From positions 571,213 through 625,860 of the forward strand of contig NZ_BSOB01000010.1 of the NCBI RefSeq assembly GCF_030160295.1: a DNA stretch of 54,648 bases, in the 5' to 3' direction. This document shows positions 28,638-36,836 of the stretch, piece by piece. The notes beneath the pieces were generated by a model. The model had not been told where the DNA came from and made no database searches. It was given only the letters and a program-made list of their open reading frames with translations. The translations under genes and the position numbers were made by a program. This stretch comes from Dyella acidisoli. Its GTDB lineage: Bacteria; Pseudomonadota; Gammaproteobacteria; Xanthomonadales; Rhodanobacteraceae. Within the stretch, counting starts at the first letter, position 1. Every line of letters begins with the position of its first letter.

Positions 28638-30215
28638 ATGGAATACGACTATGTGATCGTCGGCGCCGGCTCGGCCGGCTGCGTACTAGCCCATCGACTC
28701 AGCGCCATCCCAAGCAACCGCGTGCTGCTGCTGGAAGCCGGCGGCGCCGATTGGCACCCTTTCATCCATATGCCCGCGGGGCTTGCGCACTTACCGAAAC
28801 GTCGCCGGCTTAACTGGAACTACGAAACCGAAACCGAACCGCAGTTGCTCGATCGCCGCCTGTGGTGGCCCCGCGGCAAGACGCTGGGTGGTTCCAGTTC
28901 TATCAATGCCATGTGCTACATCCGCGGCGTGCCCGCCGATTACGACGCCTGGGCGGAAGCCACCGGCGATGCGCGCTGGTCATGGTCGCAGGTGCTGCCT
29001 TGGTTTGTACTCAGCGAGAACAACACGCGTGGCGCAAGTGCGCTGCATGGTGCGGATGGACCGTTGTGCGTTTCGGACCTGCGTCACCACAACGTGCTTT
29101 CTGCTGCGCTGATCGAGGCGGGTGTCAGCGCCGGCTTCGCACGCAACGCGGATTTCAATGGCGCTGAGCAAGCAGGATTCGGCCTCTACCAGGTCACACA
29201 ACGCGATGGCGCGCGTTGCTCCACCGCCTCCGCCTATCTGCGCCCGGCACGAGCACGTGCCAATCTGCACGTGCGCACACATGCTCTGGTCGAGCGCGTT
29301 GTGATCGAACACGGGCGAGCAACCGGCATACAGCTACGCCATGGGCGTGAGCAACAGACCATTCGTGCCGGCGAGATCATCCTGGCTGCTGGTGCGATCA
29401 ATTCGCCGCAGCTGCTGATGCTTTCAGGCATTGGGCCCGCGGATCATCTGCGCGGACACGGTATTGCGCCGTTGGCCGATCTGCCCGGGGTTGGCGCTGA
29501 GCTGCAGGATCACCTGGACATCTGCACGCTGGTGAACTGCACGCAGAACATCACCTATGACAAGCTCAACGAACTCGCAGTGGGCTGGCGTTATCTGCGC
29601 CATCGGGATGGGCCGGGCAGTTCCAACATTGCCGAAGCGGGTGGTTTCGTGCGCAGCCACCTGGCGACGGACGCGCGTTGCGATATCCAGTTCCACTTCG
29701 TGCCTGCCTTGCTGGACGATCACGGGCGTCATCGCCTGCCGGGCTCCGGCTACACCTTGCACGCCTGCTATCTGCATCCGCGCAGCCGCGGCAGCTTGCG
29801 TTTGCGTTCCGCTGATCCAGCAATGCCGATTGCGATTCATGCCGGATACCTCAGCGATTCGGAAGGCCACGATCTCGCACGCATGATCGAAGCGGCAAAG
29901 CTTTCGCGCGACATCTTCGCGCAGCCAGCCTTCGATGCTTATCGCGGCCGGCCTGTCTTCCCGGAAACCGAACCGGCCAGTGACGCAGAGTGGGAAGCTT
30001 TCGTCCGCCGCAAAGCCGAAACCGTCTATCACCCGGTGGGTACCTGCCGCATGGGACGCGGCGAGCAAGCCGTGGTGGATAGCGAACTGCGCGTGCATGG
30101 CGTTGCTGGCTTGCGCGTGGTGGACGCCTCCGTAATGCCCGCGCTACCCAGCGGTAACACCAACGCGCCAACCATCATGATCGCTGAACGCGCGGCCGCC
30201 CTCATGCTGGCGTGA
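28638..30215 (+). CDS. GMC-family FAD-dependent oxidoreductase (choline-dehydrogenase-like)
   Basis: 525 residues. The N-terminal dinucleotide-binding motif is VGAGSAGC (8-15), with the acidic LLLEAGG ending the second strand. GMC signature 1 is RGKTLGGSSSINAMCYIRG, and signature 2 AGAINSPQLLMLSGIGP. The C-terminus has the catalytic His in TVYHPVGTCRMG and the Asn in PSGNTNAPTIMIAERAA. It oxidises an alcohol group; the substrate cannot be read from the sequence, and no betaine genes are near. A purine-rich GGGGG lies just before the ATG. Confidence 0.93.
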   Translation: MEYDYVIVGAGSAGCVLAHRLSAIPSNRVLLLEAGGADWHPFIHMPAGLAHLPKRRRLNWNYETETEPQLLDRRLWWPRGKTLGGSSSINAMCYIRGVPADYDAWAEATGDARWSWSQVLPWFVLSENNTRGASALHGADGPLCVSDLRHHNVLSAALIEAGVSAGFARNADFNGAEQAGFGLYQVTQRDGARCSTASAYLRPARARANLHVRTHALVERVVIEHGRATGIQLRHGREQQTIRAGEIILAAGAINSPQLLMLSGIGPADHLRGHGIAPLADLPGVGAELQDHLDICTLVNCTQNITYDKLNELAVGWRYLRHRDGPGSSNIAEAGGFVRSHLATDARCDIQFHFVPALLDDHGRHRLPGSGYTLHACYLHPRSRGSLRLRSADPAMPIAIHAGYLSDSEGHDLARMIEAAKLSRDIFAQPAFDAYRGRPVFPETEPASDAEWEAFVRRKAETVYHPVGTCRMGRGEQAVVDSELRVHGVAGLRVVDASVMPALPSGNTNAPTIMIAERAAALMLA

Positions 30216-30350
30216 CGCTCGCTAGGCGGGGCGTTCACGCACCTACGAGTTCATGATCGTTCCCACGAGCATAGGCTCACGCCGTTGTGACCTTGCCCGA
30301 AGTACAGGACAATCCAGCGATTGCCCATGGACGAGCGTATCAGCCCATGA

Positions 30351-30451
30351 CCTAAGAGCTCGTCTATGATCTCTGCACAGCCTGTGTTGCGCCTCAGCGA
30401 CCGCCAGGCGGCAGCGCACGGCTTGGCCGCGATCATAGACAGGCTCTTAGG
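30351..30451. repeat. MITE-like element with 21-bp terminal inverted repeats
   Basis: A 101-base segment bounded by 21-bp imperfect inverted repeats (19 of 21 matched) at 30351-30371 and 30431-30451; the arms read CCTAAGAG...TCTATGATC. The interior carries further partial symmetry (GTTGCGCC / GGCGGCAGCGCAC). It lies in the leader of the serine-hydrolase gene and has no coding capacity. Confidence 0.55.
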
Positions 30452-30482
30452 CGTAACGCCACGCCCGAAAGAAGCCAGTAGC

Positions 30483-31808
30483 ATGCAGTTCCGTAAGCTT
30501 TCCTTGCTGATCGCCGGTTCGCTCGGCATCGCGGCCATCTTGATTCCCGCATCCGCTGCGCGTGCCGGTTCCACGGACACGCAGCCCACTACCGACGTCC
30601 CGGTTCGGCACGACACCGCCGACTCAGGTGCAACTGCCACACTTCCGCCCGAGCGCGTAAAGGAAACGCTCGACGCGTATTCGCACTGGCTGGATGTGGT
30701 GGCGGAGCGCAACGAAGTAGCCGGTCTCGCTACCGCGGTGGTGGTGAACAACAAGGTCGCGTTCGAGCGCACGATCGGCTACGCGGACACAAGCACGCAG
30801 GAACCGGTCACACCCACCACCGTGTTCCGCCTCGCATCGCTGTCCAAGGCGTTCGCCACCGCCGTCACCGGCCTGCTGATCGAGGAAGGTCGGTTCGACT
30901 GGAACACCAAGCTGGCCGACGCACTGCCGTTCTTCCAGCTGAAAGATGCTCAGGCTTCCGGCACCGTCACGGTGAGGGACATCCTTGGGCAACGCCTGGG
31001 CCTTCCGCACAACACCTACGATCAAATGCTGGAAGACAACGTTCCCTACGAGGAACTGGTGCGCAAGCTGGACGAAGTAAACCTCACTTGCAACGTAGGC
31101 CAGTGCTACGGCTATCAGAACGTCGCCTTCAGCCTGATCGGCGATCTGATCTACGCGGAGACCGGCGACTTCTTCTATCACCAAGTCGACAAGCGCATCT
31201 TTTTCCCGCTCGGCATGACCACAGCCAGCTATGGCCGCGAAGCGCTGGAAAGCAGCAAGAGCTGGGCTCGTCCGCATCGTCCGCATGGCGCGCATGCATG
31301 GGAATCGTTCGATCCGAAAGAAGCCTATTACCGCGTTGCCCCTGCGGCCGGCGTGAATGCGAGCCTGCGTGACATGGAGCAATGGTTGATCGCACAAATG
31401 GGCGGGCGCCCGGACGTGCTGTCACCGGCACTGCTCGACGAACTGCATGCTCCCGGCGTATCCACGCCAGGCGAAATGCACGCCGCACCATGGCGCCACG
31501 CCCGCGTGACCGCCGCCAGCTATGCGTTGGGCTGGCGCGTGTTTACCTACGGCGGCGAAACGATGGTGTTCCACGCCGGTGCGGTGGAAGGCTATCGCAC
31601 GATGATCGCGTTCTTCCCGAAGTATCGCGTCGGCATGGTGTCGATGTGGAACTCGCCCGGCGCAGTCGGCACGGATCTGATGCCGATGGTGTTCGATGCG
31701 ATGCTGGGTCTGCCGCACGTGGATTGGGCCGGCGTGGAAAGCGATCCGCCTGCGAATCGGTCGGCACCGGAGAAGGTGCGGCATAAGTCGCGTCATCACG
31801 GCGGTTGA
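30483..31808 (+). CDS. Exported serine hydrolase, class C beta-lactamase fold
   Basis: 441 residues with a signal peptide cleaved near ARA (about residue 28). The beta-lactamase/PBP4-like domain has S119-L-S-K122 (FRLASLSKAF) and the tyrosine motif YGYQN, and HAGAVEG takes the place of the KTG or HSG motif. These features fit class C-like esterases, D-aminopeptidases and PBP-related hydrolases in the periplasm. There is no AmpR nearby, and the sequence gives no reason to call it a resistance gene. A REP-like pair follows. Confidence 0.9.
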   Translation: MQFRKLSLLIAGSLGIAAILIPASAARAGSTDTQPTTDVPVRHDTADSGATATLPPERVKETLDAYSHWLDVVAERNEVAGLATAVVVNNKVAFERTIGYADTSTQEPVTPTTVFRLASLSKAFATAVTGLLIEEGRFDWNTKLADALPFFQLKDAQASGTVTVRDILGQRLGLPHNTYDQMLEDNVPYEELVRKLDEVNLTCNVGQCYGYQNVAFSLIGDLIYAETGDFFYHQVDKRIFFPLGMTTASYGREALESSKSWARPHRPHGAHAWESFDPKEAYYRVAPAAGVNASLRDMEQWLIAQMGGRPDVLSPALLDELHAPGVSTPGEMHAAPWRHARVTAASYALGWRVFTYGGETMVFHAGAVEGYRTMIAFFPKYRVGMVSMWNSPGAVGTDLMPMVFDAMLGLPHVDWAGVESDPPANRSAPEKVRHKSRHHGG

Positions 31809-31816
31809 TATGTGCA

Positions 31817-31852
31817 CCCTCCCCTGCTTGCAGGGGAGGGCTGGGGTGGGGT
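31817..31852. repeat. REP-like palindrome, copy D
   Basis: CCCTCCCCTGC-TT-GCAGGGGAGGG hairpin followed by CTGGGGTGGGGT, just after the serine-hydrolase stop; faces copy E. Confidence 0.75.
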
Positions 31853-31896
31853 TGCACGCGCTTGCTGTGCAATGTGAATTCACCGCGAGGTTGCTT

Positions 31897-31935
31897 CACC
31901 CCACCCCAACCCTCCCCTACTACACGTAGGGGAGA
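31897..31935. repeat. REP-like palindrome, copy E
   Basis: CACCCCACCCCAACCC followed by a CTCCCCTAC/GTAGGGGAG hairpin, the inverted partner of copy D. The pair separates the hydrolase from the convergent TonB-C gene. Confidence 0.75.
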
Positions 31936-31967
31936 GCGCAGATCCGGCAAACTGAAAACAATCCGCG

Positions 31968-33029
31968 TTACTGCGTATTATTTAACTTGAACTCGATGCG
32001 CTTCTGCTGCTGCGAAGCGATCGCGGCACCTCCGCGCATCGCAGGCGAGAACTTGGCGCGACGCAAGGCGTCGATGGCGGCGTTGTCGAACACGTGGCGC
32101 GGCTCGGCGCTGACTACCTGGATGTTGCTGACGCTGCCGTCCACGTTGACGGTGTACTGCACATCCACCCAGCCTTCCTGGTTGTTGCGAAGCGCGTTTG
32201 CCGGATAGCGCGGGCGGATGGTCGAGATCGGAATAGCATCACGCGTTTCGCTGCCGCCAGCCGAAATGTTCGCCGAGCTGGCCACCTCATTGCCCGCCGG
32301 TGCCGAGGTCGACTTCTGAGCCTCCTCTGCCTGCCTGGACTTTTGCTGGGCAGCCAGGGCAGCTTGCTGTTGTGCAACCTTGTCCGCAGCGGCCTTGTCA
32401 GCGAGCGCTTTGTCCGCAGCGGCCTTGTCAGCAGCTGCTTTCTGCGTGGCCAGTTCAGTCTGGCGCTGCTGATCAAGCTGTTTCTGCTGCTCCTGGTCGA
32501 GCGTCTTGCGCTGGGCATCCAGCTTGGAGCGCAAGATGGTCAGCGTGTAATTGGTAGGGTCGACCTTCGCCAGCAGATTGATCTCACGATCAGCTTCGTC
32601 GAACTGGCGCTGGTTGATCACCTGCTCCACGTTGCTCGCCGCGAACGGAAACGTTTCGCGCAAAGCGTCGGATGCCACGGGATTGCCGGGCTGCTTCTGC
32701 AGCACCTTCAGGTAGAACTCGAAGGCGTTGTTACCGGCCGGCGCAATCACGCGCTGCTGGTTCATCGCGTTGCGCGCCTCATTCAGCAGTTCGTTGAGGC
32801 TCATCGCCTCCACGTTCACCGGTGGCGCAGCGGCCTGTTGCTGGCTGATGCTGACAGGTGTGGACGGATGCCCCCCTGAGTCAGCATTCATCGCATCCTG
32901 GTGGGGCTTGATGATAAGAAACCATGACACGGCCGCCAAACCGGCAACGACCGCAATAATGGCAATGATGACGGGCTTGATGGCCCCGCGCGCAAGCGAG
33001 CGCGCATGACGACTGTTTCGGGTATCCAT
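31968..33029 (-). CDS. Energy transducer TonB-like protein with Ala/Lys/Asp/Gln-rich linker
   Basis: 353 residues. A basic N-terminus and one transmembrane helix (about 18-40, PVIIAIIAVVAGLAAVSWFLII) precede a periplasmic region. Residues about 85-180 are helical and could be TPR-like (LQKQPGNPVASDALRE). A low-complexity AADKA/QQ-rich coiled coil (about 180-250) leads to a TonB_C domain (about 262-353) with RPRYPANALRNNQEGWVDVQYTVN and AIDALRRAKFSPA. It lacks the Pro-rich spacer of classical TonB and has no ExbB/ExbD neighbours, so it may transduce energy for a subset of receptors or act as a TolA-like protein. ATG at 33029 is preferred; the longer frame to 33212 adds a non-homologous, non-membrane tail. 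Confidence 0.85.
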   Translation of the reverse strand: MDTRNSRHARSLARGAIKPVIIAIIAVVAGLAAVSWFLIIKPHQDAMNADSGGHPSTPVSISQQQAAAPPVNVEAMSLNELLNEARNAMNQQRVIAPAGNNAFEFYLKVLQKQPGNPVASDALRETFPFAASNVEQVINQRQFDEADREINLLAKVDPTNYTLTILRSKLDAQRKTLDQEQQKQLDQQRQTELATQKAAADKAAADKALADKAAADKVAQQQAALAAQQKSRQAEEAQKSTSAPAGNEVASSANISAGGSETRDAIPISTIRPRYPANALRNNQEGWVDVQYTVNVDGSVSNIQVVSAEPRHVFDNAAIDALRRAKFSPAMRGGAAIASQQQKRIEFKLNNTQ

Positions 33030-33237
33030 GATTTTCACTGCTGTGGCATTAGATACCCGCGCTTCCCCCCTGTGATCCAGGAGCGGCTTCCCTCTAGGTT
33101 CGCCGCGGCGCGGATGGACCAAAGGTATCGCGATTGTGGCGGCTGGGCAAATGTGGTGAATTTCACGGATAGCCGTGAAGCGCGCTGGTAAGGGGCGGCG
33201 AGCGTGAGGCACAGCAACTGCCTTACCTGATTCTCAT

Positions 33238-33324
33238 TTTCCGGGGTCGGAAATATTCCTATCCATATTTCTCGGAGGTCCGAAGGCATTCTCATCTTCA
33301 TTTTTCGGGGACCGAAAAATGAAG
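33238..33324. repeat. Three evenly spaced palindromes
   Basis: Three related inverted repeats: TTTCCG-GGGT-CGGAAA (33238-33253), TCGG-AGGT-CCGA (33272-33283, weaker) and CTTCATTTTTCGG-GGA-CCGAAAAATGAAG (33296-33324). Their centres are 32 and 32.5 bases apart, close to three turns of DNA. They lie upstream of the TonB-like gene and downstream of the MetJ-H1 gene. They may be operators or a decayed tandem repeat. Confidence 0.5.
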
Positions 33325-33338
33325 ACCCCAAAATGAAG

Positions 33339-33361
33339 CGTCCCGGCACATGGCCGGGACG
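33339..33361 (-). terminator. Intrinsic terminator of the MetJ-H1 gene
   Basis: CGTCCCGGC and GCCGGGACG form a perfect 9-bp stem with a 5-base loop. On the minus strand it is followed by TTCATTTT. It lies 75 bases after the stop codon at 33436. Confidence 0.75.
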
Positions 33362-33435
33362 AAACGCTTTCGAACTACCTCCCTGCGCTGGGCACCGCAG
33401 GGAGACAAATCGAGTGAAACGTCTAGTTGTTGTGC

Positions 33436-33954
33436 TTACTTCTTCGCAGCTTTGGTGGCTTTCACAACTTTGGCAGCGGCAGCCTTCTTGGCGGTGCGCT
33501 TACGCGTCGCCTTCTTGGCAGCCTTCTTCGCGCCAACGCGCTTGGCGGTGGCCTTCTTCGCGCCTACGCGCTTAGCACCCGCCTTCTTGGCGGTCTTGCG
33601 CGCGGTGCGCTTCTTGGCGGTAGCCTTCTTGGCGACCGGCCGCTTGGCAGCAGCTTTACGAGTGGTTTTCTTGGCGGCTTTCTTCGCCGACTTACGTGCA
33701 GTTTTCTTGGCAGTGGCCATAGTACGTCTTAGCTCCTCATCAGTTGGCAGTGGTTGCCCAGTAAAAGCGTGGAGGAACGCCTCAACCAGCAGATCGCTGT
33801 TCGTGGCGTGCCTCAAATTGTTCACCTGTCGGTAAGTACGTAGATCCGACAGCAGTCGCAATACATGCATTGGAATCGAAACAGTGATCTTTCTCACCGC
33901 AGCGGATTTTTCACCGTGTTCTATGTAAGGCTGGATGAATTTCGATGCCACCAT
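33436..33954 (-). CDS. MetJ-like repressor core fused to histone H1-like basic tail
   Basis: 172 residues. Residues 5-77 align clearly, from memory, with E. coli MetJ 7-77, including the ribbon VRKITVSIP with the DNA-contacting Lys22 and Thr24, and the stretch [23 protein letters not shown] that forms helix B and the SAM-binding face. MetJ is the SAM-dependent ribbon-helix-helix repressor of methionine genes. From residue 79 the remaining MetJ helix is absent and is replaced by about 94 residues made almost only of Lys, Ala, Arg, Thr and Val ([15 protein letters not shown] type), like histone H1-like proteins such as AlgP, BpH1 or HctB. The product would be a dimeric, possibly SAM-responsive, nucleoid-binding protein. 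An internal ATG at 33720 could yield the tail alone. A promoter and terminator frame it as a single-gene unit; no methionine genes are near. Confidence 0.92.
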   Translation of the reverse strand: MVASKFIQPYIEHGEKSAAVRKITVSIPMHVLRLLSDLRTYRQVNNLRHATNSDLLVEAFLHAFTGQPLPTDEELRRTMATAKKTARKSAKKAAKKTTRKAAAKRPVAKKATAKKRTARKTAKKAGAKRVGAKKATAKRVGAKKAAKKATRKRTAKKAAAAKVVKATKAAKK

Positions 33955-33981
33955 TGGAAACGTTCCCCGTTTATGGTGCGA

Positions 33982-34010
33982 AAGCTATTCCCGAACATTT
34001 CAACTGTCAA
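33982..34010 (-). promoter_or_regulatory. Sigma-70 promoter of the MetJ-H1 gene
   Basis: On the minus strand a perfect TTGACA (34010-34005) is 17 bases from TAGCTT (33987-33982). The start would be about 20 bases before the ATG, and GGGGAA serves as a plausible ribosome site. No tandem AGACGTCT met box was seen here. Confidence 0.6.
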
Positions 34011-34493
34011 TTGATTTTTGCCATGAAATCAATCCCTTCGATCCGGAAGCCGGTCGGCAGTATGGTCGGAAGGAAGGTTTTTCGATGACCTAATGCAATG
34101 TGATCAGCCGTCCAAACATTCAAAGAATTCGTTTCGCGCGTTTTTAGAAAAAGGCCAAAAACAAGCTAAAAAATGTGATTTTTCTCATCGGCGTTGATAC
34201 ACGCATAGCGTTGATGCAAGCAGCACAACGAAGCGATGTGTCCCGCCGTTCCGACTGCCCGAACGGGCGATTCGGGAGCATGAACGAATTTAGACCGGAG
34301 GACGCCGGATCAGGTGCCGAAATCGGTCCGAAGCACCCCGAACACCCTCGCTGCGCTCCGAAGCGATGCTCCGTCGCATGCATGCGATGGATGGTCGCCT
34401 TAGGTCTTCGCAATGTCCGCGATGCGTTTTTTTTCACGCCGCGAACGACACTGCATTGCGTTCTTCCGACGGTTAACGCGTACCGCCGACATG

Positions 34494-34519
34494 AGAACGG
34501 CCGCCTAGGCGGCCGTTCT
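34494..34519 (-). terminator. Hairpin after gcvH
   Basis: A perfect 26-base palindrome (AGAACGGCCGCC and its complement) twenty bases beyond the gcvH stop. No U-tract follows on the minus strand, so efficiency is uncertain. Confidence 0.55.
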
Positions 34520-34538
34520 GCAAAATGCCGAACGAGGG

Positions 34539-34940
34539 TCAGTGATCTTCGTTCTCGATCTGCTCGGCGTAGTCGTCGGCGCTGAGCAGTTCGTCCAGCT
34601 CGCCGCGATCGCTGGCTTTCACCACGAACAACCAGCCTTCGCCGTAAGCATCTTCGTTGATGGTCTCGGGCTTGTCGGCCAGACTCTCATTGACCTCAAC
34701 AACCTCGCCGGACACGGGCGAATAGATGTCGGAAGCGGCCTTGACCGACTCCACCGTGGCCACGCTGTTGCCAGCCTGCACCTGGGTACCCACTTCGGGC
34801 AATTCGACGTACACCAGATCGCCGAGCGCCTCCTGGGCGTGGTTGGAAATACCCACGCGGATCAGCCCATTGTCTTCGACACGGGCCCACTCGTGGGACT
34901 TGAGGAATTTCAGATCGCCGGGAATCTCGCTCGCGCTCAT
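34539..34940 (-). CDS. gcvH: Glycine cleavage system H protein
   Basis: 133-residue lipoyl carrier that shuttles the aminomethyl group between the P, T and L proteins of glycine cleavage. [11 protein letters not shown] contains the lipoylated Lys67, and the fold-defining [12 protein letters not shown] and [12 protein letters not shown] are in place. It is downstream of gcvT (91 bases) on the same strand; gcvP is not in the window. Confidence 0.97.
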   Translation of the reverse strand: MSASEIPGDLKFLKSHEWARVEDNGLIRVGISNHAQEALGDLVYVELPEVGTQVQAGNSVATVESVKAASDIYSPVSGEVVEVNESLADKPETINEDAYGEGWLFVVKASDRGELDELLSADDYAEQIENEDH

Positions 34941-35031
34941 GGTCGGGTCCAGTCGTTGATTCGATCAGGGTTGGAGGATGCAAATTCTAACTGCTGACGT
35001 TGCGGGAATGGGACATGCCCGCATCGGATGC

Positions 35032-36132
35032 TTAGATGCCTTCGCAGGCTTTGCCGTCGCGCACGAACGGAAACTTCACCACGCGCACGGGTACTTCGCG
35101 ACCGCGGATGTCGACCCGAACATTGTCGGCCGCGCCCGCGGGCACGCGCGCGAACGCTACCGACTTGTTCAAGGTGGGCGCGAAGCCGCCGGAAAGAATT
35201 TCGCCTTCGCCTTGAGGCGTCAGCACTTTCTGCCCATGGCGCAGCACACCTTTTTCGTCCAGCACCAGGCCGACCATGGCACTCGGCACGCCTGCTGCTT
35301 TCTGTGCTTCCAGTGCCTTGCGACCGATGAAGTCGCGCCCTTCGTCGAGCACGATAGTCCAAGCCAGTGCGGCTTCCCATGGCGTGACGTTCTCGTCCAT
35401 ATCCTGGCCGTACAGATTCATGCCCGCTTCCAGACGCAGGGTATCGCGCGCACCCAATCCGCACGCGGCCACACCCGCCGTGGCCAGCGCTTTCCACAAC
35501 GCGACAGCCTGATCTTCCGGCACCATGATCTCGAAGCCGTCCTCGCCGGTGTAACCGGTGCGCGCGATGAACAGCGGCATGCCATGCGGACCTTGCGCCG
35601 CGGCGGCGGCGAAGCGACCGAGCTTCTCGATGCGTGGACGATCCACGTCATGCAGCAGGCTGATCACCTTGGCGCGCGCGCTGGGACCTTGCACGGCGAT
35701 CATCGCGAAATCCGGGCGCTCCTTGACGGTCACGTCGAACGGTTTGGCCTGCTGTTCGATCCATGCCAGATCCTTGGCACGCGTGGCCGCATTGACCACC
35801 AAGCGGAAGTGTTCGTCGCCCAGCAGATAGACGATCAGGTCGTCGATCACCCCGCCCTGCTCGTTCAGCATGCAGGTATACAGCGCCTTGCCCTGCACCT
35901 TCAGTTTGTCGATGCTGTTGGCCAGCAAGTGACGCAGAAATTCACGCGCACGCGCACCATGCAGGTCGACAACCGTCATGTGCGACACATCGAACATGCC
36001 CGCATCGCGGCGCACCGCGTGGTGTTCTTCGATCTGCGAGCCGTAGTTGATCGGCATGTCCCAGCCACCGAAATCGACCATGCGCGCACCGAGTTCGCGA
36101 TGGAGGGTATTGAGTACGGTCTTCTGGGTCAT
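35032..36132 (-). CDS. gcvT: Glycine cleavage system T protein (aminomethyltransferase)
   Basis: 366-residue tetrahydrofolate-dependent aminomethyltransferase. It begins [28 protein letters not shown], a family signature, followed by [12 protein letters not shown] and the folate-binding [11 protein letters not shown] with the catalytic Asp region [21 protein letters not shown] 36132 gives the usual N-terminus; 14 upstream in-frame residues are not conserved. It probably shares a transcript with gcvH and perhaps with alkB, which ends 80 bases upstream. No glycine riboswitch was recognised before it. Confidence 0.97.
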   Translation of the reverse strand: MTQKTVLNTLHRELGARMVDFGGWDMPINYGSQIEEHHAVRRDAGMFDVSHMTVVDLHGARAREFLRHLLANSIDKLKVQGKALYTCMLNEQGGVIDDLIVYLLGDEHFRLVVNAATRAKDLAWIEQQAKPFDVTVKERPDFAMIAVQGPSARAKVISLLHDVDRPRIEKLGRFAAAAAQGPHGMPLFIARTGYTGEDGFEIMVPEDQAVALWKALATAGVAACGLGARDTLRLEAGMNLYGQDMDENVTPWEAALAWTIVLDEGRDFIGRKALEAQKAAGVPSAMVGLVLDEKGVLRHGQKVLTPQGEGEILSGGFAPTLNKSVAFARVPAGAADNVRVDIRGREVPVRVVKFPFVRDGKACEGI

Positions 36133-36212
36133 TGCAGGCCTGCGCGGGTGGGTGATGACAAGGGAGTCACGCATTATGTCCAGCAGCTTGAGTCAATCCA
36201 AGGTGCAGAGCG

Positions 36213-36836
36213 TCATGCGCGGTGTATCAGACGGAAGGTGAGGTTGATGCGTGGTCCGATAATTCCGGCGCTTTTGGGCAAATCGTGCAGATAACAGCGC
36301 TGAGTATCGCCAGCCATGCACAACAGGCTGCCATGCGACAGGGTGAGACCTACCGGCGGCGGCGCGCTCGTCCCGCGCGGCACCTTACGGCGGAACCGAA
36401 AACGGCGCTCTGTACCCAGGCTCAGCGAAGCAATCACGGGTTGTGCGCCGAGCTCGGGCTCGTCATCGCTGTGCCAACCCATGGAATCCTCGCCATGACG
36501 GTACAAGTTGGCGAGCACGCTGTTGAAACGCGCTTCGCAAGCAAGCTCCAGACGCTCCCGCAACGAAAGCAGCGACGGCGTCCACGGCCTGGGTTCGAAA
36601 CGGCTGCGCGAATACACATATGTCGCGCCGGGATCGCCGATCCAGCAGCTCAACCGCGGCGCATCGACCTCGCGGCCGAACAGGCGCAGGCGATGCCGTT
36701 CCCAAGGGATCTCATCCAGCAAGTGCTGCAGCAATGCATCGGCTTCATCGCGTGTAAGCCACGCTGGCGCGTAGTGCACATCTGCATCGGGCAACGGCAG
36801 GCGTTGCCACGTGCCGCCGATAAGTTCAGGCGTCAT
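36213..36836 (-). CDS. alkB: AlkB-family Fe(II)/2-oxoglutarate dioxygenase
   Basis: 207 residues. The jelly-roll iron site is His122-x-Asp124 (MGWHSDDEPELG) and His184 (CYLHDLP), with the 2-oxoglutarate arginines Arg196 and Arg202 in RINLTFR. It resembles the short AlkB branch related to ALKBH2/3 and would remove alkyl lesions such as 1-methyladenine from DNA or RNA. Its ATG overlaps the amidase end by 11 bases, so translation is probably coupled. There is no Ada box and no ada gene nearby. Confidence 0.92.
   Translation of the reverse strand: MTPELIGGTWQRLPLPDADVHYAPAWLTRDEADALLQHLLDEIPWERHRLRLFGREVDAPRLSCWIGDPGATYVYSRSRFEPRPWTPSLLSLRERLELACEARFNSVLANLYRHGEDSMGWHSDDEPELGAQPVIASLSLGTERRFRFRRKVPRGTSAPPPVGLTLSHGSLLCMAGDTQRCYLHDLPKSAGIIGPRINLTFRLIHRA

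Larger units (their letters stand above)
33955..34538. other. Intergenic region between MetJ-H1 gene and gcvH; no gene seen
   Basis: Apart from the MetJ-H1 promoter and the hairpin after gcvH, it holds an A+T-rich block (34140-34190), the palindrome TCGCATGCATGCGA (34374-34387) and a T8 run near 34427. Frames on both strands have Arg-rich shadow character. A small RNA ending at the T-run cannot be excluded, but the hairpin before it is weak. Confidence 0.55.

Noticed and set aside
32390-32450. Tandem GCNGACAAGGC-type DNA repeat
   Set aside because: It encodes the AADKA low-complexity linker of the TonB-like protein; explained as coding repeat, not CRISPR or a regulatory array.
34175-34585. 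136-codon plus-strand frame between the MetJ-H1 gene and gcvH
   Set aside because: Runs into gcvH on the opposite strand and ends in an Arg-rich shadow; no ribosome site and no family.
36133-36212. Glycine riboswitch before gcvT
   Set aside because: Only about 80 bases are available between alkB and gcvT and no paired aptamer pattern is visible.
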